NCBI GenBank assembly: GCA_023401045.1
Contig: JAEXEM010000066.1
Coordinates: 1 to 15,657 of the forward strand
Direction: 5' to 3'
Length of the DNA stretch: 15,657 nucleotides
Source of the DNA: Actinomycetes bacterium
Lineage (GTDB): Bacteria > Actinomycetota > Actinomycetes > Actinomycetales > Cellulomonadaceae
Part shown: positions 1 through 7,040 of the stretch, in pieces
Layout: every line of letters begins with the position of its first letter
Position numbering within the stretch: position 1 is the stretch's first letter
Translations under genes and position numbers: made by a program
Notes under the pieces: model-generated
Databases searched by the model: none
Told to the model about the DNA's origin: nothing
Seen by the model: the letters and a program-made list of their open reading frames with translations, nothing else

Positions 1-862
1 CCTCCGGGCGCTCCGGCCCGGCGGCCGCGGCGACGCCTGCGGCGGCGACGGCACCCCCCGCGCCGCCGCCCTCGTCGTCCTCGACACGGCTGATGCGGAT
101 CTCGCCCCACGGCTCGAGCTCGTGGACGAGCTCCCCCGGCGTGTGGGGGCCGTCCTCGTGCGGGCCGAGGGTGACGGCGCAGAGCGTGTCGAGGTCGTTC
201 GGGACCCCGGCGACGAGCTCCGCCGGGGCGACCGGCACACCGTCGAGCACGGGAGCGGGAGGGACGTCGGTGACGGGGACGACGCCGGCACCGACGGGCC
301 AGCGGCCGGTGAGCGCGGTGTGCAGCAGGCGGACGAGGTCGACGGCGTCGGTGCGGCTCGTCGCGCGCGCGTCCTGCTGCTGGTCGCCGAGCAGCGCCGC
401 GTCGATGGCGAGACCCGAGACGAGGACGCGGCCGTCCGACGCGACGTGGACGACGGACGGACGCAGCGCGAGGTGGTGGACCCCGCGGCGGCGCGCCACC
501 TCGAGGGCGGCAGCCGCCTCGCCGACGACGGCGCGGGCCTGGTCGGGCCCCAGCGGGCCACGCTCGACGAGCTGGGCCAGCGAGACCCCGTTGATCTGCT
601 CCGAGACGACGTAGCCGACGCCCTCGTGCGTGCCGACGTCGAGGATCCGCACGAGCCGGGCGTCGGTGACGAGGGCCGCACGCCGGGCCGCGTCGAGGGC
701 GGGGGCGACTGCTCCCGAGCGCAGCACCCGGACGCGCACGGGACGGTCGAGGATCTGGTCGGTCGCCCGCCAGACGGCGACTCCCTCGAGGTCCGAGGGG
801 AGCGGTTCGAGGACGCGATAGCGCCCGGCCAGCACCGTTCCTCGGCCGACCTCTTCCGTCAC
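1..862 (-). CDS. Protein kinase-like protein (pseudokinase), 3' end outside the window
   Basis: Partial gene: the first 287 codons are present and the C-terminus lies beyond the left edge. The GTG start at 862 follows a strong Shine-Dalgarno GGAGGTG. The protein opens like a bacterial Ser/Thr kinase (GRYRVLEPL, then VAVWRATD), but the catalytic features are gone. The VAVK-type lysine strand reads RPVRVRVL. The HRDLKPxN loop reads HHLALRPSVV (residues 129-138) with no catalytic Asp. The DFG region reads VSGLAID (168-174). It is therefore very probably catalytically dead. After about residue 235 it becomes Ala/Gly-rich, suggesting a linker to a missing C-terminal part. It lies 61 bp downstream of murJ on the same strand. 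In mycobacteria the MviN/MurJ protein carries a C-terminal pseudokinase that recruits the FHA protein FhaA after phosphorylation by PknB; an equivalent but unfused role here is inference. Any transmembrane or sugar-binding segment would be off-window. Confidence 0.85.
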   Translation of the reverse strand, partial: MTEEVGRGTVLAGRYRVLEPLPSDLEGVAVWRATDQILDRPVRVRVLRSGAVAPALDAARRAALVTDARLVRILDVGTHEGVGYVVSEQINGVSLAQLVERGPLGPDQARAVVGEAAAALEVARRRGVHHLALRPSVVHVASDGRVLVSGLAIDAALLGDQQQDARATSRTDAVDLVRLLHTALTGRWPVGAGVVPVTDVPPAPVLDGVPVAPAELVAGVPNDLDTLCAVTLGPHEDGPHTPGELVHELEPWGEIRISRVEDDEGGGAGGAVAAAGVAAAAGPERPE

Positions 863-923
863 CGTGCCACCTCCGTCCGCGCCCCCCGACGATGGGCGTG
901 CGTGGGTACGCCTCGTGAGCATG

Positions 924-2705
924 CTAGACGGCAGGGCCCTGCGCCCGCCGCCGCACCCGTCGGACCAGGGGGCCGACGAGCTGGTCGAGCTCGCGCACGT
1001 GCAGTGCCCGCAGCAGCCCGAGGTAGACGAGCACCATGACGGTGCCGACGGCCGCGCACTGCACGATCGCCCCGACGACGCCCTGCGGCCCGTAGGCGCG
1101 GACGAGCAGCAGCACACCGACGCCGAGCGCCGCCGCGAGGACGGCCGCGGTCCCGGCGCGCACGTGCGTGCGCAGCATGCCCCGTGCGTCGACGTCCCCG
1201 TCGAGACGGCGCCGCAGCGCCCGCAGCGCGAGGACGGTGCCGAGCAGGTACGACACGCTCATCGACAGCCCCGCCCCGGCGACCCACCACTGGTTCGGCA
1301 GCAGCCACTGGCCGAGCAGGGTGCCGCCGGCGACGACGAGGGCCATCGCGACCTGCACCGGCACCATGCCCCGGGCGTCCTCGTAGGCGTAGTAGACGCG
1401 CTGGCACATCGACCACGCCCCGAAGGCGGGCAGCCCGACGGCCATCGCGACGACGACCCCGGCGACCGCGCTCACGGCCGCCTCGGGCTGGCTCGGCAGG
1501 ACGATCCGCACGACGGGCCACGCGAGCACGGCGAGGCCGGCCCCGGCGAGCAGCGTGAAGATCCCGACGACGCGCACCCCCGTCGACAGGTCCGCGCGCA
1601 CCCCGTCGACGTCACCGTCGTGCGCCCGCGCGGACAGGCGCGTGAACAGCGCTGTCGCGAGCGAGACGGTGACGAGGGAGTGCGGGAGCATGAAGAGCAT
1701 GAACGCGTAGTCGTAGGCCGCGTTCCCGGCGACGTGCGAGGCGGCCTCCGCCCCCGCACCTGGCGCCGCCGAGGCGACGCGCGACACGACGACGTACCCG
1801 AGCTGGCCGATGCCGAGGCCGACGAACGTCCAGGTCGCGACGGTGCCGGCACGCCCGAGCCCGGAGCCGCGCAACCCCCAGCGCCACCGGTAGCCCACCC
1901 CGGCGCGGCGCAGCGACGGGACGAGGACGAGCGCCTGCATGACGACGCCGAGGGTCGCGGCGCCGGCGAACAGCGCGACCTGGGCGCCGGTCCACTCGTC
2001 GGTGCCGCTGCGGACCCCGAAGACGAGGATGAACACCCCGAACCCGGCGATCGACACGATGTTGTTGACGACCGGCGCCCACATGTACGGCCCGAACGAC
2101 CCGCGCGCGTTGAGGACCTGCCCGAGCAGCGCGTACGCGCCGTAGAAGAAGAGCTGCGGCACGCACCAGTAGGCGAAGGTCGTGGCGAGCTCGAGCTGCG
2201 TGCTGCTGCCGGGGTCGGCGTAGAGGCGCACGAGCAGCGGCGCGGCGATCGTGAGGACGACCGTGGCCGCGGCGAGCACCGCGAACCCGAAGGACAGCAG
2301 CCGGTCGACGTACTCCTGGCCCGCCTTCCGCTTGTAGGCGCGCACGACCTGCGGCACGAGCACCGCGTTGAGGACGCCGCCGGCGAGCAGCATGTAGAGG
2401 ACGTTCGGGAGCTTGTTGGCGACCGCGAACGCGTCGGCGGCCTGGCCGGTCGCCCCGATGGCGGCCGCCAGCACCATGGCCCTGAGGAAGCCGAGCAGGC
2501 GCGAGACGGCCGTGCCGCCCGCCATGAGGGCGGCGCCGCGCCGCAGGCCCCCGCGCGGTGACGGGTGGTCCGCCCCGGAGGTGGGCTCGTGGTCGCGGAG
2601 GTCCCCGGACGCGTCGACGGGCTCGCGGACGACGCCCGGGTCGTCCGGCAGGTCGCCCGGGTCGCCGGGGGCGGCGGGGTCGCGGGGAGGGGTGGGGGCG
2701 GTCAT
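924..2705 (-). CDS. murJ: Lipid II flippase MurJ (MviN family)
   Basis: A 593-residue polytopic membrane protein of the MOP superfamily. MurJ moves lipid-linked peptidoglycan precursor (lipid II) across the cytoplasmic membrane. Residues 1-55 are a hydrophilic Pro/Asp-rich cytoplasmic extension absent from the E. coli protein. The conserved first helix follows (GGTAVSRLLGFLRAM). Its R69 and R75 have the six-residue spacing of the essential R18 and R24 of E. coli MurJ. The rest shows repeated hydrophobic helices, as expected for the about 14-helix fold, and ends in a basic tail (RRVRRRAQGPAV). The ATG at 2705 overlaps the TGA of the upstream DUF6049 gene in ATGA, so translation is probably coupled. 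The Nudix-DUF6049-MurJ neighbourhood matches the conserved actinobacterial locus. The family call is secure; flippase activity is from family knowledge. Confidence 0.96.
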   Translation of the reverse strand: MTAPTPPRDPAAPGDPGDLPDDPGVVREPVDASGDLRDHEPTSGADHPSPRGGLRRGAALMAGGTAVSRLLGFLRAMVLAAAIGATGQAADAFAVANKLPNVLYMLLAGGVLNAVLVPQVVRAYKRKAGQEYVDRLLSFGFAVLAAATVVLTIAAPLLVRLYADPGSSTQLELATTFAYWCVPQLFFYGAYALLGQVLNARGSFGPYMWAPVVNNIVSIAGFGVFILVFGVRSGTDEWTGAQVALFAGAATLGVVMQALVLVPSLRRAGVGYRWRWGLRGSGLGRAGTVATWTFVGLGIGQLGYVVVSRVASAAPGAGAEAASHVAGNAAYDYAFMLFMLPHSLVTVSLATALFTRLSARAHDGDVDGVRADLSTGVRVVGIFTLLAGAGLAVLAWPVVRIVLPSQPEAAVSAVAGVVVAMAVGLPAFGAWSMCQRVYYAYEDARGMVPVQVAMALVVAGGTLLGQWLLPNQWWVAGAGLSMSVSYLLGTVLALRALRRRLDGDVDARGMLRTHVRAGTAAVLAAALGVGVLLLVRAYGPQGVVGAIVQCAAVGTVMVLVYLGLLRALHVRELDQLVGPLVRRVRRRAQGPAV

Positions 2706-4813
2706 GCGTCACCGTCCGGGGAGCCGCCGAGCACCGGCAGCGGTCGGGTGGCCTCGTGCTCGTCGACGCGGCGAGCCCCGCGGCGTGCGCTCTGGCCGCG
2801 CCGGACGGTGCGGATGACGCCGAGCACGAGCCCGACGGCGAGGAGCACGCCGACGACGGCGGTGCCGACCGACTCGATCGTCGGGGAGGCCCGCACGACG
2901 AACGTCGTCGGTGGGGCGAGCACGGTGCCGTCCTCGCTGGTGAGACGCGCCTCGACGACGACCTCGCAGTTCGCGATGGCGTGCAGCGTCACCGGCACGA
3001 CCTCCTCGCTGCCGGGCCCGACGAGGACCGTCGGGCTCGGCTCGGTGCTCACGCACCCCTTGCGAGGGCGTGTCTCGACGCGCACGGAGGCGCCCACGCT
3101 CAGCTCGTTGCGCACCGAGAACCGGACCTCGCTCGTCGCGCTGATGACGCTCTGGGTGCTCGCGGGGGCGAGCGTGAGACCGGTCCGGCGGGCCGTGAGG
3201 TCGCCGACGACCTCCTCGACGACGCGGCTGCGGCCCTCGGGGTCGGCGCGCCAGGCGACGGACACCGGGGCGAGGGTCGTCTCCGCGGCCCCGGCGAGGA
3301 GCGCGGCCGGGTCGTCGGTGATGCCCGCGAACGCGACGGTCTCGGTGTACGCGTCCGCGAGCGTGCGCAGCTGCGTCGGGCTCATCGCGTCCTCGTCCGC
3401 GACGAGGGCCGGCAGCGTGTCGCGGTCCTTCGGTGGCGTCGACCCGAGGAGGGCCGTCAGCGGCGCGGTGCGCGACCAGGGGCTGCTCTCGACGGCAGCG
3501 AGCACGGCGTCGACGAGCGCGACGTCGGGGTCCGTCCCGCGCGGCAGCACGACGAGCACCTGCTGGGGCCCGTCCGTCGAGGACCGGGCGAGGACGGAGA
3601 GCTCGGCGAGCACGCGCTGGACGACGGTCGCGGTCGTCGCGTCGGGGTCGAGGTCGGTGGGGGAGGAGACGAGGGTCGTGAGGATGTCGTCGGGGACGAG
3701 CCCGGTGACGGGGCCGGAGGACGTGGTGACGGCCGTGCGCGACCCGGCGTCGTCGTCGGTCGGCAGGTCGTCGGGTGCGAGGACGAGCGTCGTGGCGCCG
3801 ACCGACGCCGCGAGGTCGGCTGTCGCCTGGTCGGTCGCCGGGCCGGGCGCCCACAGCACGTCGGTGCGTCCGCGCAGCGCGCCGTCGCGCTCGGTCGCCG
3901 CGCGTGACGTCGTGACGGCGGCCTCGAGCAGCGCGGGCGTGCCGGCGTGGGCGAGCGCGGTGAGGTCGGGGTCCTCCCAGGGCAGGGTGACGACGTCGCG
4001 GCCGACGGCGGCGGCGACCAGCTGCTCGCGCCACTGCGCGACGACCCCGTTGCCCTCGAGCGCCTGCGCGAGGAGCGCCGGGTCGACGGCGAGGGCGACG
4101 TCGGGGTGGTCCTGCACGAGCTGGAGGACGTCGGCGAGACGCCCGCCCGGGCGTACGAGCTCGGGCAGCGTCGGGCCGGGCGGGTCGACGTCGGAGCCGT
4201 CGGGTGCGACGGCCGTGCCGACGACCGGCGCGAGCAAGGACACGCGGGCCTGCGCGACGTCGTCGTCCGTGGCCCACAGGACGAACGAGCGCTGGAGCCC
4301 GACGCGTGAGCGGCCGTCGACGACCTCGACGGCGAGCCCGCGTGCGCCCCAGGTGTCGGGGCGGTCGAGCAGGCCGACGTCCGCGGCGGGCACGACCGCC
4401 TCGAGCTCGACGGACGCACCGGGTGCGAGAGGCTGGTCGGGGGTGATGGTCGCGACGCGCGAGCCGATCCGGTCGCCGGTGTCGGGCTCCGACAGCCAGG
4501 TGTCGAGCCCGTCCCGGTCGCCCGGGCGGATCCGCTCGATGCGCACCCGCACCCGCGGGTCGGCGACCGGTTCGTCCGTCGTGTTCGTCAGCCGGGTCCG
4601 CACGACGAGGTCCTCGCCCGGGCGCAGCACCTGGGGGGTGACGGCCGTGATCTGCACCCGCACGGGCATCCCGTCCGACGCGGCCGACGACTCGGCGGAC
4701 GGTGCGGTGCCCGGTCCGGGGGAGGGGGCGGCCGACGCCGGCGCGACGAGCGCGAGCAGGAGGAGCAGGAGGGGCGGCACGGTCGCGGCCACCCGGCGGG
4801 CCGTCGCGGTCAT
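2702..4813 (-). CDS. DUF6049 family secreted, membrane-anchored protein (Rv3909-like)
   Basis: A 703-residue protein of unknown molecular function, encoded between the Nudix and murJ genes as in mycobacteria (Rv3909). The start at 4813 is chosen because its ATG overlaps the Nudix stop (ATGA) and is followed directly by a signal peptide: basic MTATARR, then a Leu-rich core (PPLLLLLLALVAP), then ASAAP. A longer in-frame extension upstream would run into the Nudix gene. The mature protein is extracytoplasmic. It has a beta-rich N-terminal region (VRVQITAVTPQVLRPGEDL, resembling an Ig-like domain), a long central region and a second beta-rich region (about 565-640). A single C-terminal transmembrane helix (about 648-667) is followed by an Arg-rich cytoplasmic tail of about 36 residues. 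Its operon with murJ suggests a role in envelope assembly, but no activity can be read from the sequence. Confidence 0.9.
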   Translation of the reverse strand: MTATARRVAATVPPLLLLLLALVAPASAAPSPGPGTAPSAESSAASDGMPVRVQITAVTPQVLRPGEDLVVRTRLTNTTDEPVADPRVRVRIERIRPGDRDGLDTWLSEPDTGDRIGSRVATITPDQPLAPGASVELEAVVPAADVGLLDRPDTWGARGLAVEVVDGRSRVGLQRSFVLWATDDDVAQARVSLLAPVVGTAVAPDGSDVDPPGPTLPELVRPGGRLADVLQLVQDHPDVALAVDPALLAQALEGNGVVAQWREQLVAAAVGRDVVTLPWEDPDLTALAHAGTPALLEAAVTTSRAATERDGALRGRTDVLWAPGPATDQATADLAASVGATTLVLAPDDLPTDDDAGSRTAVTTSSGPVTGLVPDDILTTLVSSPTDLDPDATTATVVQRVLAELSVLARSSTDGPQQVLVVLPRGTDPDVALVDAVLAAVESSPWSRTAPLTALLGSTPPKDRDTLPALVADEDAMSPTQLRTLADAYTETVAFAGITDDPAALLAGAAETTLAPVSVAWRADPEGRSRVVEEVVGDLTARRTGLTLAPASTQSVISATSEVRFSVRNELSVGASVRVETRPRKGCVSTEPSPTVLVGPGSEEVVPVTLHAIANCEVVVEARLTSEDGTVLAPPTTFVVRASPTIESVGTAVVGVLLAVGLVLGVIRTVRRGQSARRGARRVDEHEATRPLPVLGGSPDGDA

Positions 4814-5358
4814 GTCTCGCCGAGCACCGTGAGCGCGAGCCCGGCGAGGCGTCGCTCGTTGGGGTAGGCCAGCCGCTCGGGCAGGTCGACGACCCGGACC
4901 CACTCGACGTCCTCCGCCTCGCCGTCGGGGTCGTTCTCGACGGTGAGCTCGCCGTGCAGCGCCCCGAGGAGGAAGTGGTGGACGACCTTGTGCACCCGGT
5001 GGTCGTCGCCGGAGAACCAGTAGTCGATGACACCGAGCCGGCGCAGCACCCGCCCGGTGATGCCGGTCTCCTCCGCGATCTCACGGACGGCCGCCTCCTC
5101 GGGCGTCTCGTCGCCCTCGAGGTGGCCCTTCGGCAGGCACCACTCGAGGCGGCCCGCCCGGTTGCGCCGCGCGATGACGGCCGCCGTGTACTGCTCGCCC
5201 TGCCGCGCGACGACGAGGCCGCCGGCGGACGTCTCGTCGACGACCGGCAGCGGGACGGCGTGCGGGCGGGTGGCGACGAGCGACGGGTCGATCCGCAGCG
5301 GGTGCCCGCCAGGAGGCGCCGGGACGCTCCCGGGTCGAGGCTGAGCGGCGGCGGACAT
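4810..5358 (-). CDS. Nudix hydrolase (MutT4-like)
   Basis: A 182-residue protein with a complete Nudix box at residues 78-100: G-x5-E-x7-REIAEE-x-GI. This motif binds Mg2+ and cleaves nucleoside diphosphate-linked substrates. The fold around it is also typical (SAGGLVV upstream, EWCLPKG immediately before the box). The substrate cannot be told from sequence; M. tuberculosis MutT4 occupies the same locus. The ATG at 5358 is preferred because the N-terminus MSAAAQPRP is followed by the conserved region at a normal family length. It also sits exactly six bases after a TACAGT -10 element, so the mRNA is probably leaderless; no Shine-Dalgarno is visible. The much longer open frame to the right is a GC-rich shadow of pcnA. 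It is the first gene of the leftward envelope operon, and its TGA overlaps the next ATG. Confidence 0.93.
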   Translation of the reverse strand: MSAAAQPRPGSVPAPPGGHPLRIDPSLVATRPHAVPLPVVDETSAGGLVVARQGEQYTAAVIARRNRAGRLEWCLPKGHLEGDETPEEAAVREIAEETGITGRVLRRLGVIDYWFSGDDHRVHKVVHHFLLGALHGELTVENDPDGEAEDVEWVRVVDLPERLAYPNERRLAGLALTVLGET

Positions 5359-5364
5359 GCCGAC

Positions 5365-5370
5365 ACTGTA
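5365..5370 (-). promoter_or_regulatory. Probable -10 element of the leaderless Nudix-DUF6049-murJ operon promoter
   Basis: Read on the minus strand, TACAGT fits the actinobacterial TANNNT -10 consensus. It is followed by six bases (GTCGGC) and then the ATG of the Nudix gene, which places the predicted transcription start on the A of the start codon. No convincing -35 is visible. Inference from spacing only. Confidence 0.5.
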
Positions 5371-5478
5371 ACGAGTGGACCTGGCCCGATCCGTCCCGGT
5401 CGCCGGACGCCCGGTCCGACGCTCGGTCGTGCGGCGGTCGACCCGTGGCCTGCGGGCGGGGGCGCCCCGGACCTCTGG

Positions 5479-5484
5479 CAGGCT
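5479..5484 (+). promoter_or_regulatory. Probable -10 element of leaderless pcnA promoter
   Basis: CAGGCT, one mismatch from TANNNT, is followed by six bases (TGTCGG) and then the GTG start of pcnA. No Shine-Dalgarno precedes the GTG. The geometry is the same as that of the divergent Nudix promoter, supporting leaderless transcription. No clear -35. Confidence 0.38.
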
Positions 5485-5490
5485 TGTCGG

Positions 5491-6999
5491 GTGCCCGACG
5501 TCCCCACCGACCGCCCCGACGCCGCGGCCGTGCAGCAGCTGCGCCGCCGCGCCCTCGAGTCCCTCGCCACCATGGCGCCCGACGCGCTCGACCTCGGCGA
5601 GCGCTTCCGTGCCGCCGGCTTCGAGCTCGCGCTCGTCGGCGGCCCCGTGCGCGACGCCTTCCTCGGCCGCGCCAGCCACGACCTCGACCTCACGACCTCG
5701 GCGACGCCGGACGAGGCCGAGCCGCTGCTCGCGGCGTGGGGCGACGCGCACTGGGACATCGGGCGCGAGTTCGGCACGGTCGGTGCCCGGCGCTTCGCGG
5801 GCCGTCGTGGCGCGACGCAGGACGTCGTCGTCGAGGTGACGACGTACCGCACCGACGCGTACGACCCGACGTCCCGCAAGCCGCTCGTGCAGTTCGGCGA
5901 CACCCTCGAGGGCGACCTGTCGCGGCGCGACTTCACGGTCAACGCGATGGCGGTGCGCGTCCCGGACCTCACGTTCGTCGACCCGTTCGACGGTCTGGGG
6001 GACCTCGCCCGCAAGGTGCTCCGCACCCCGATCGACCCGCGGCAGTCCTTCGACGACGACCCGCTGCGGATGATGCGGGCGGCGCGGTTCGTCGCCCAGC
6101 TGGGGTTCACCCTGGACGCGGACGCGCACGCCGCGATCGTCGACATGGCCCCGCGCATCGCGATCGTCTCCGCGGAGCGGGTGCGCGACGAGCTCGTCAA
6201 GCTGCTGCTCTCGGCGGACCCGCGCGCCGGGCTCGAGGTGCTCGTCGACACCGGGCTGGCCGACCACGTCCTGCCCGAGCTGCCGGCGCTGCGGCTCGAG
6301 ATCGACGAGCACCACCGGCACAAGGACGTCTACCAGCACTCCCTCATGGTGCTGCAGAAGGCCATCGCGCTGGAGACCGGCCCGGACGGCCCGGTGCCGG
6401 CGCCGGATCTCACGCTGCGCCTGGCGGCGCTGCTGCACGACATCGGCAAGCCGCGGACGCGACGCTTCGAGCCCGGCGGCGGCGTGAGCTTCCACCACCA
6501 CGAGGTCGTCGGCGCCAAGCTCGTCGCCAAGCGCCTCAAGGCGCTGCGGTTCGACAAGCAGACGGTCCACGACGTCTCCCGCCTCACCGAGCTGCACCTG
6601 CGGTTCCACGGCTACGGCGACGGGGAGTGGACGGACTCCGCGGTGCGCCGGTACGTCACCGACGCCGGCCCGCTGCTCGAGCGACTGCACCGGCTCACCC
6701 GCTCGGACTCGACGACCCGCAACCAGCGCAAGGCCGCGCGCCTGTCCGCGGCGTACGACGACCTCGAGCGGCGCATCGCCGAGCTGCGGGAGGCCGAGGA
6801 GCTCGCGTCGATCCGTCCCGACCTCGACGGCACGCAGATCATGGAGGTCCTCGGCATCACGCCCGGCCGTGACGTGGGCGAGGCGTACCGGTACCTGCTC
6901 GAGCTGCGCATGGAGCACGGCCCGCTCGGCGAGGAGGAGGCACGCGAGCGGCTGCTCGCGTGGTGGGCGGAGCGCGGGCGCGAGGACACCGACCGCTAG
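5491..6999 (+). CDS. pcnA: CCA-adding tRNA nucleotidyltransferase (class II, HD-domain type)
   Basis: A 502-residue enzyme that builds or repairs the 3' CCA end of tRNAs using CTP and ATP. The class II nucleotidyltransferase head is intact: LVGGPVRDAFLG around residues 48-59, then HDLDLTT, with metal-binding D64 and D66. The RRDFTVNAMA motif lies at 145-154. The RNA-binding/neck region is followed by an HD domain with LLHDIGKPRTR (314-324, H316-D317) and FHHHEVVGA (334-342), typical of actinobacterial members. The length is normal for the group. The GTG at 5491 is chosen because the conserved N-terminus starts just after it and a -10 lies six bases upstream; the open frame upstream of it is antisense to the Nudix gene. 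It is divergent from the Nudix operon as in mycobacteria (pcnA/mutT4) and ends in a hairpin shared with the converging phosphatase gene. Confidence 0.95.
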   Translation: MPDVPTDRPDAAAVQQLRRRALESLATMAPDALDLGERFRAAGFELALVGGPVRDAFLGRASHDLDLTTSATPDEAEPLLAAWGDAHWDIGREFGTVGARRFAGRRGATQDVVVEVTTYRTDAYDPTSRKPLVQFGDTLEGDLSRRDFTVNAMAVRVPDLTFVDPFDGLGDLARKVLRTPIDPRQSFDDDPLRMMRAARFVAQLGFTLDADAHAAIVDMAPRIAIVSAERVRDELVKLLLSADPRAGLEVLVDTGLADHVLPELPALRLEIDEHHRHKDVYQHSLMVLQKAIALETGPDGPVPAPDLTLRLAALLHDIGKPRTRRFEPGGGVSFHHHEVVGAKLVAKRLKALRFDKQTVHDVSRLTELHLRFHGYGDGEWTDSAVRRYVTDAGPLLERLHRLTRSDSTTRNQRKAARLSAAYDDLERRIAELREAEELASIRPDLDGTQIMEVLGITPGRDVGEAYRYLLELRMEHGPLGEEEARERLLAWWAERGREDTDR

Positions 7000-7004
7000 G
7001 GCGG

Positions 7005-7040
7005 TGACCGCGGGACACCCACCGGTGAGACCCGCGGTCA
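7005..7040. terminator. Bidirectional hairpin terminator between pcnA and the converging phosphatase gene
   Basis: A perfect 10-bp inverted repeat, TGACCGCGGG at 7005-7014 and CCCGCGGTCA at 7031-7040, with a 16-base loop that itself contains the palindrome CACCGGTG. It begins 5 bases after the pcnA stop. The right arm includes the TGA stop (complement at 7038-7040) of the minus-strand gene. There is no T-tract on either side, which is common in GC-rich actinobacteria, so termination is inferred from structure and position. Confidence 0.6.

Noticed and set aside
863..923. TAGCAT near the murJ stop as a separate promoter for the pseudokinase
   Set aside because: One TANNNT match with no -35 and unsuitable distance to the start; the 61-bp gap is compatible with operon read-through.
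864..2561. Long plus-strand frame opposite murJ
   Set aside because: Low-complexity Arg/His/Asp-rich product and no ribosome-binding site; the opposite strand encodes an intact MurJ.
2709..6323. Very long minus-strand open frame (about 1,200 codons) spanning the DUF6049, Nudix and pcnA regions
   Set aside because: Arg/Ser/Pro-rich composition typical of an off-frame reading of GC-rich genes; it overlaps four well-supported features and has no recognisable domain.
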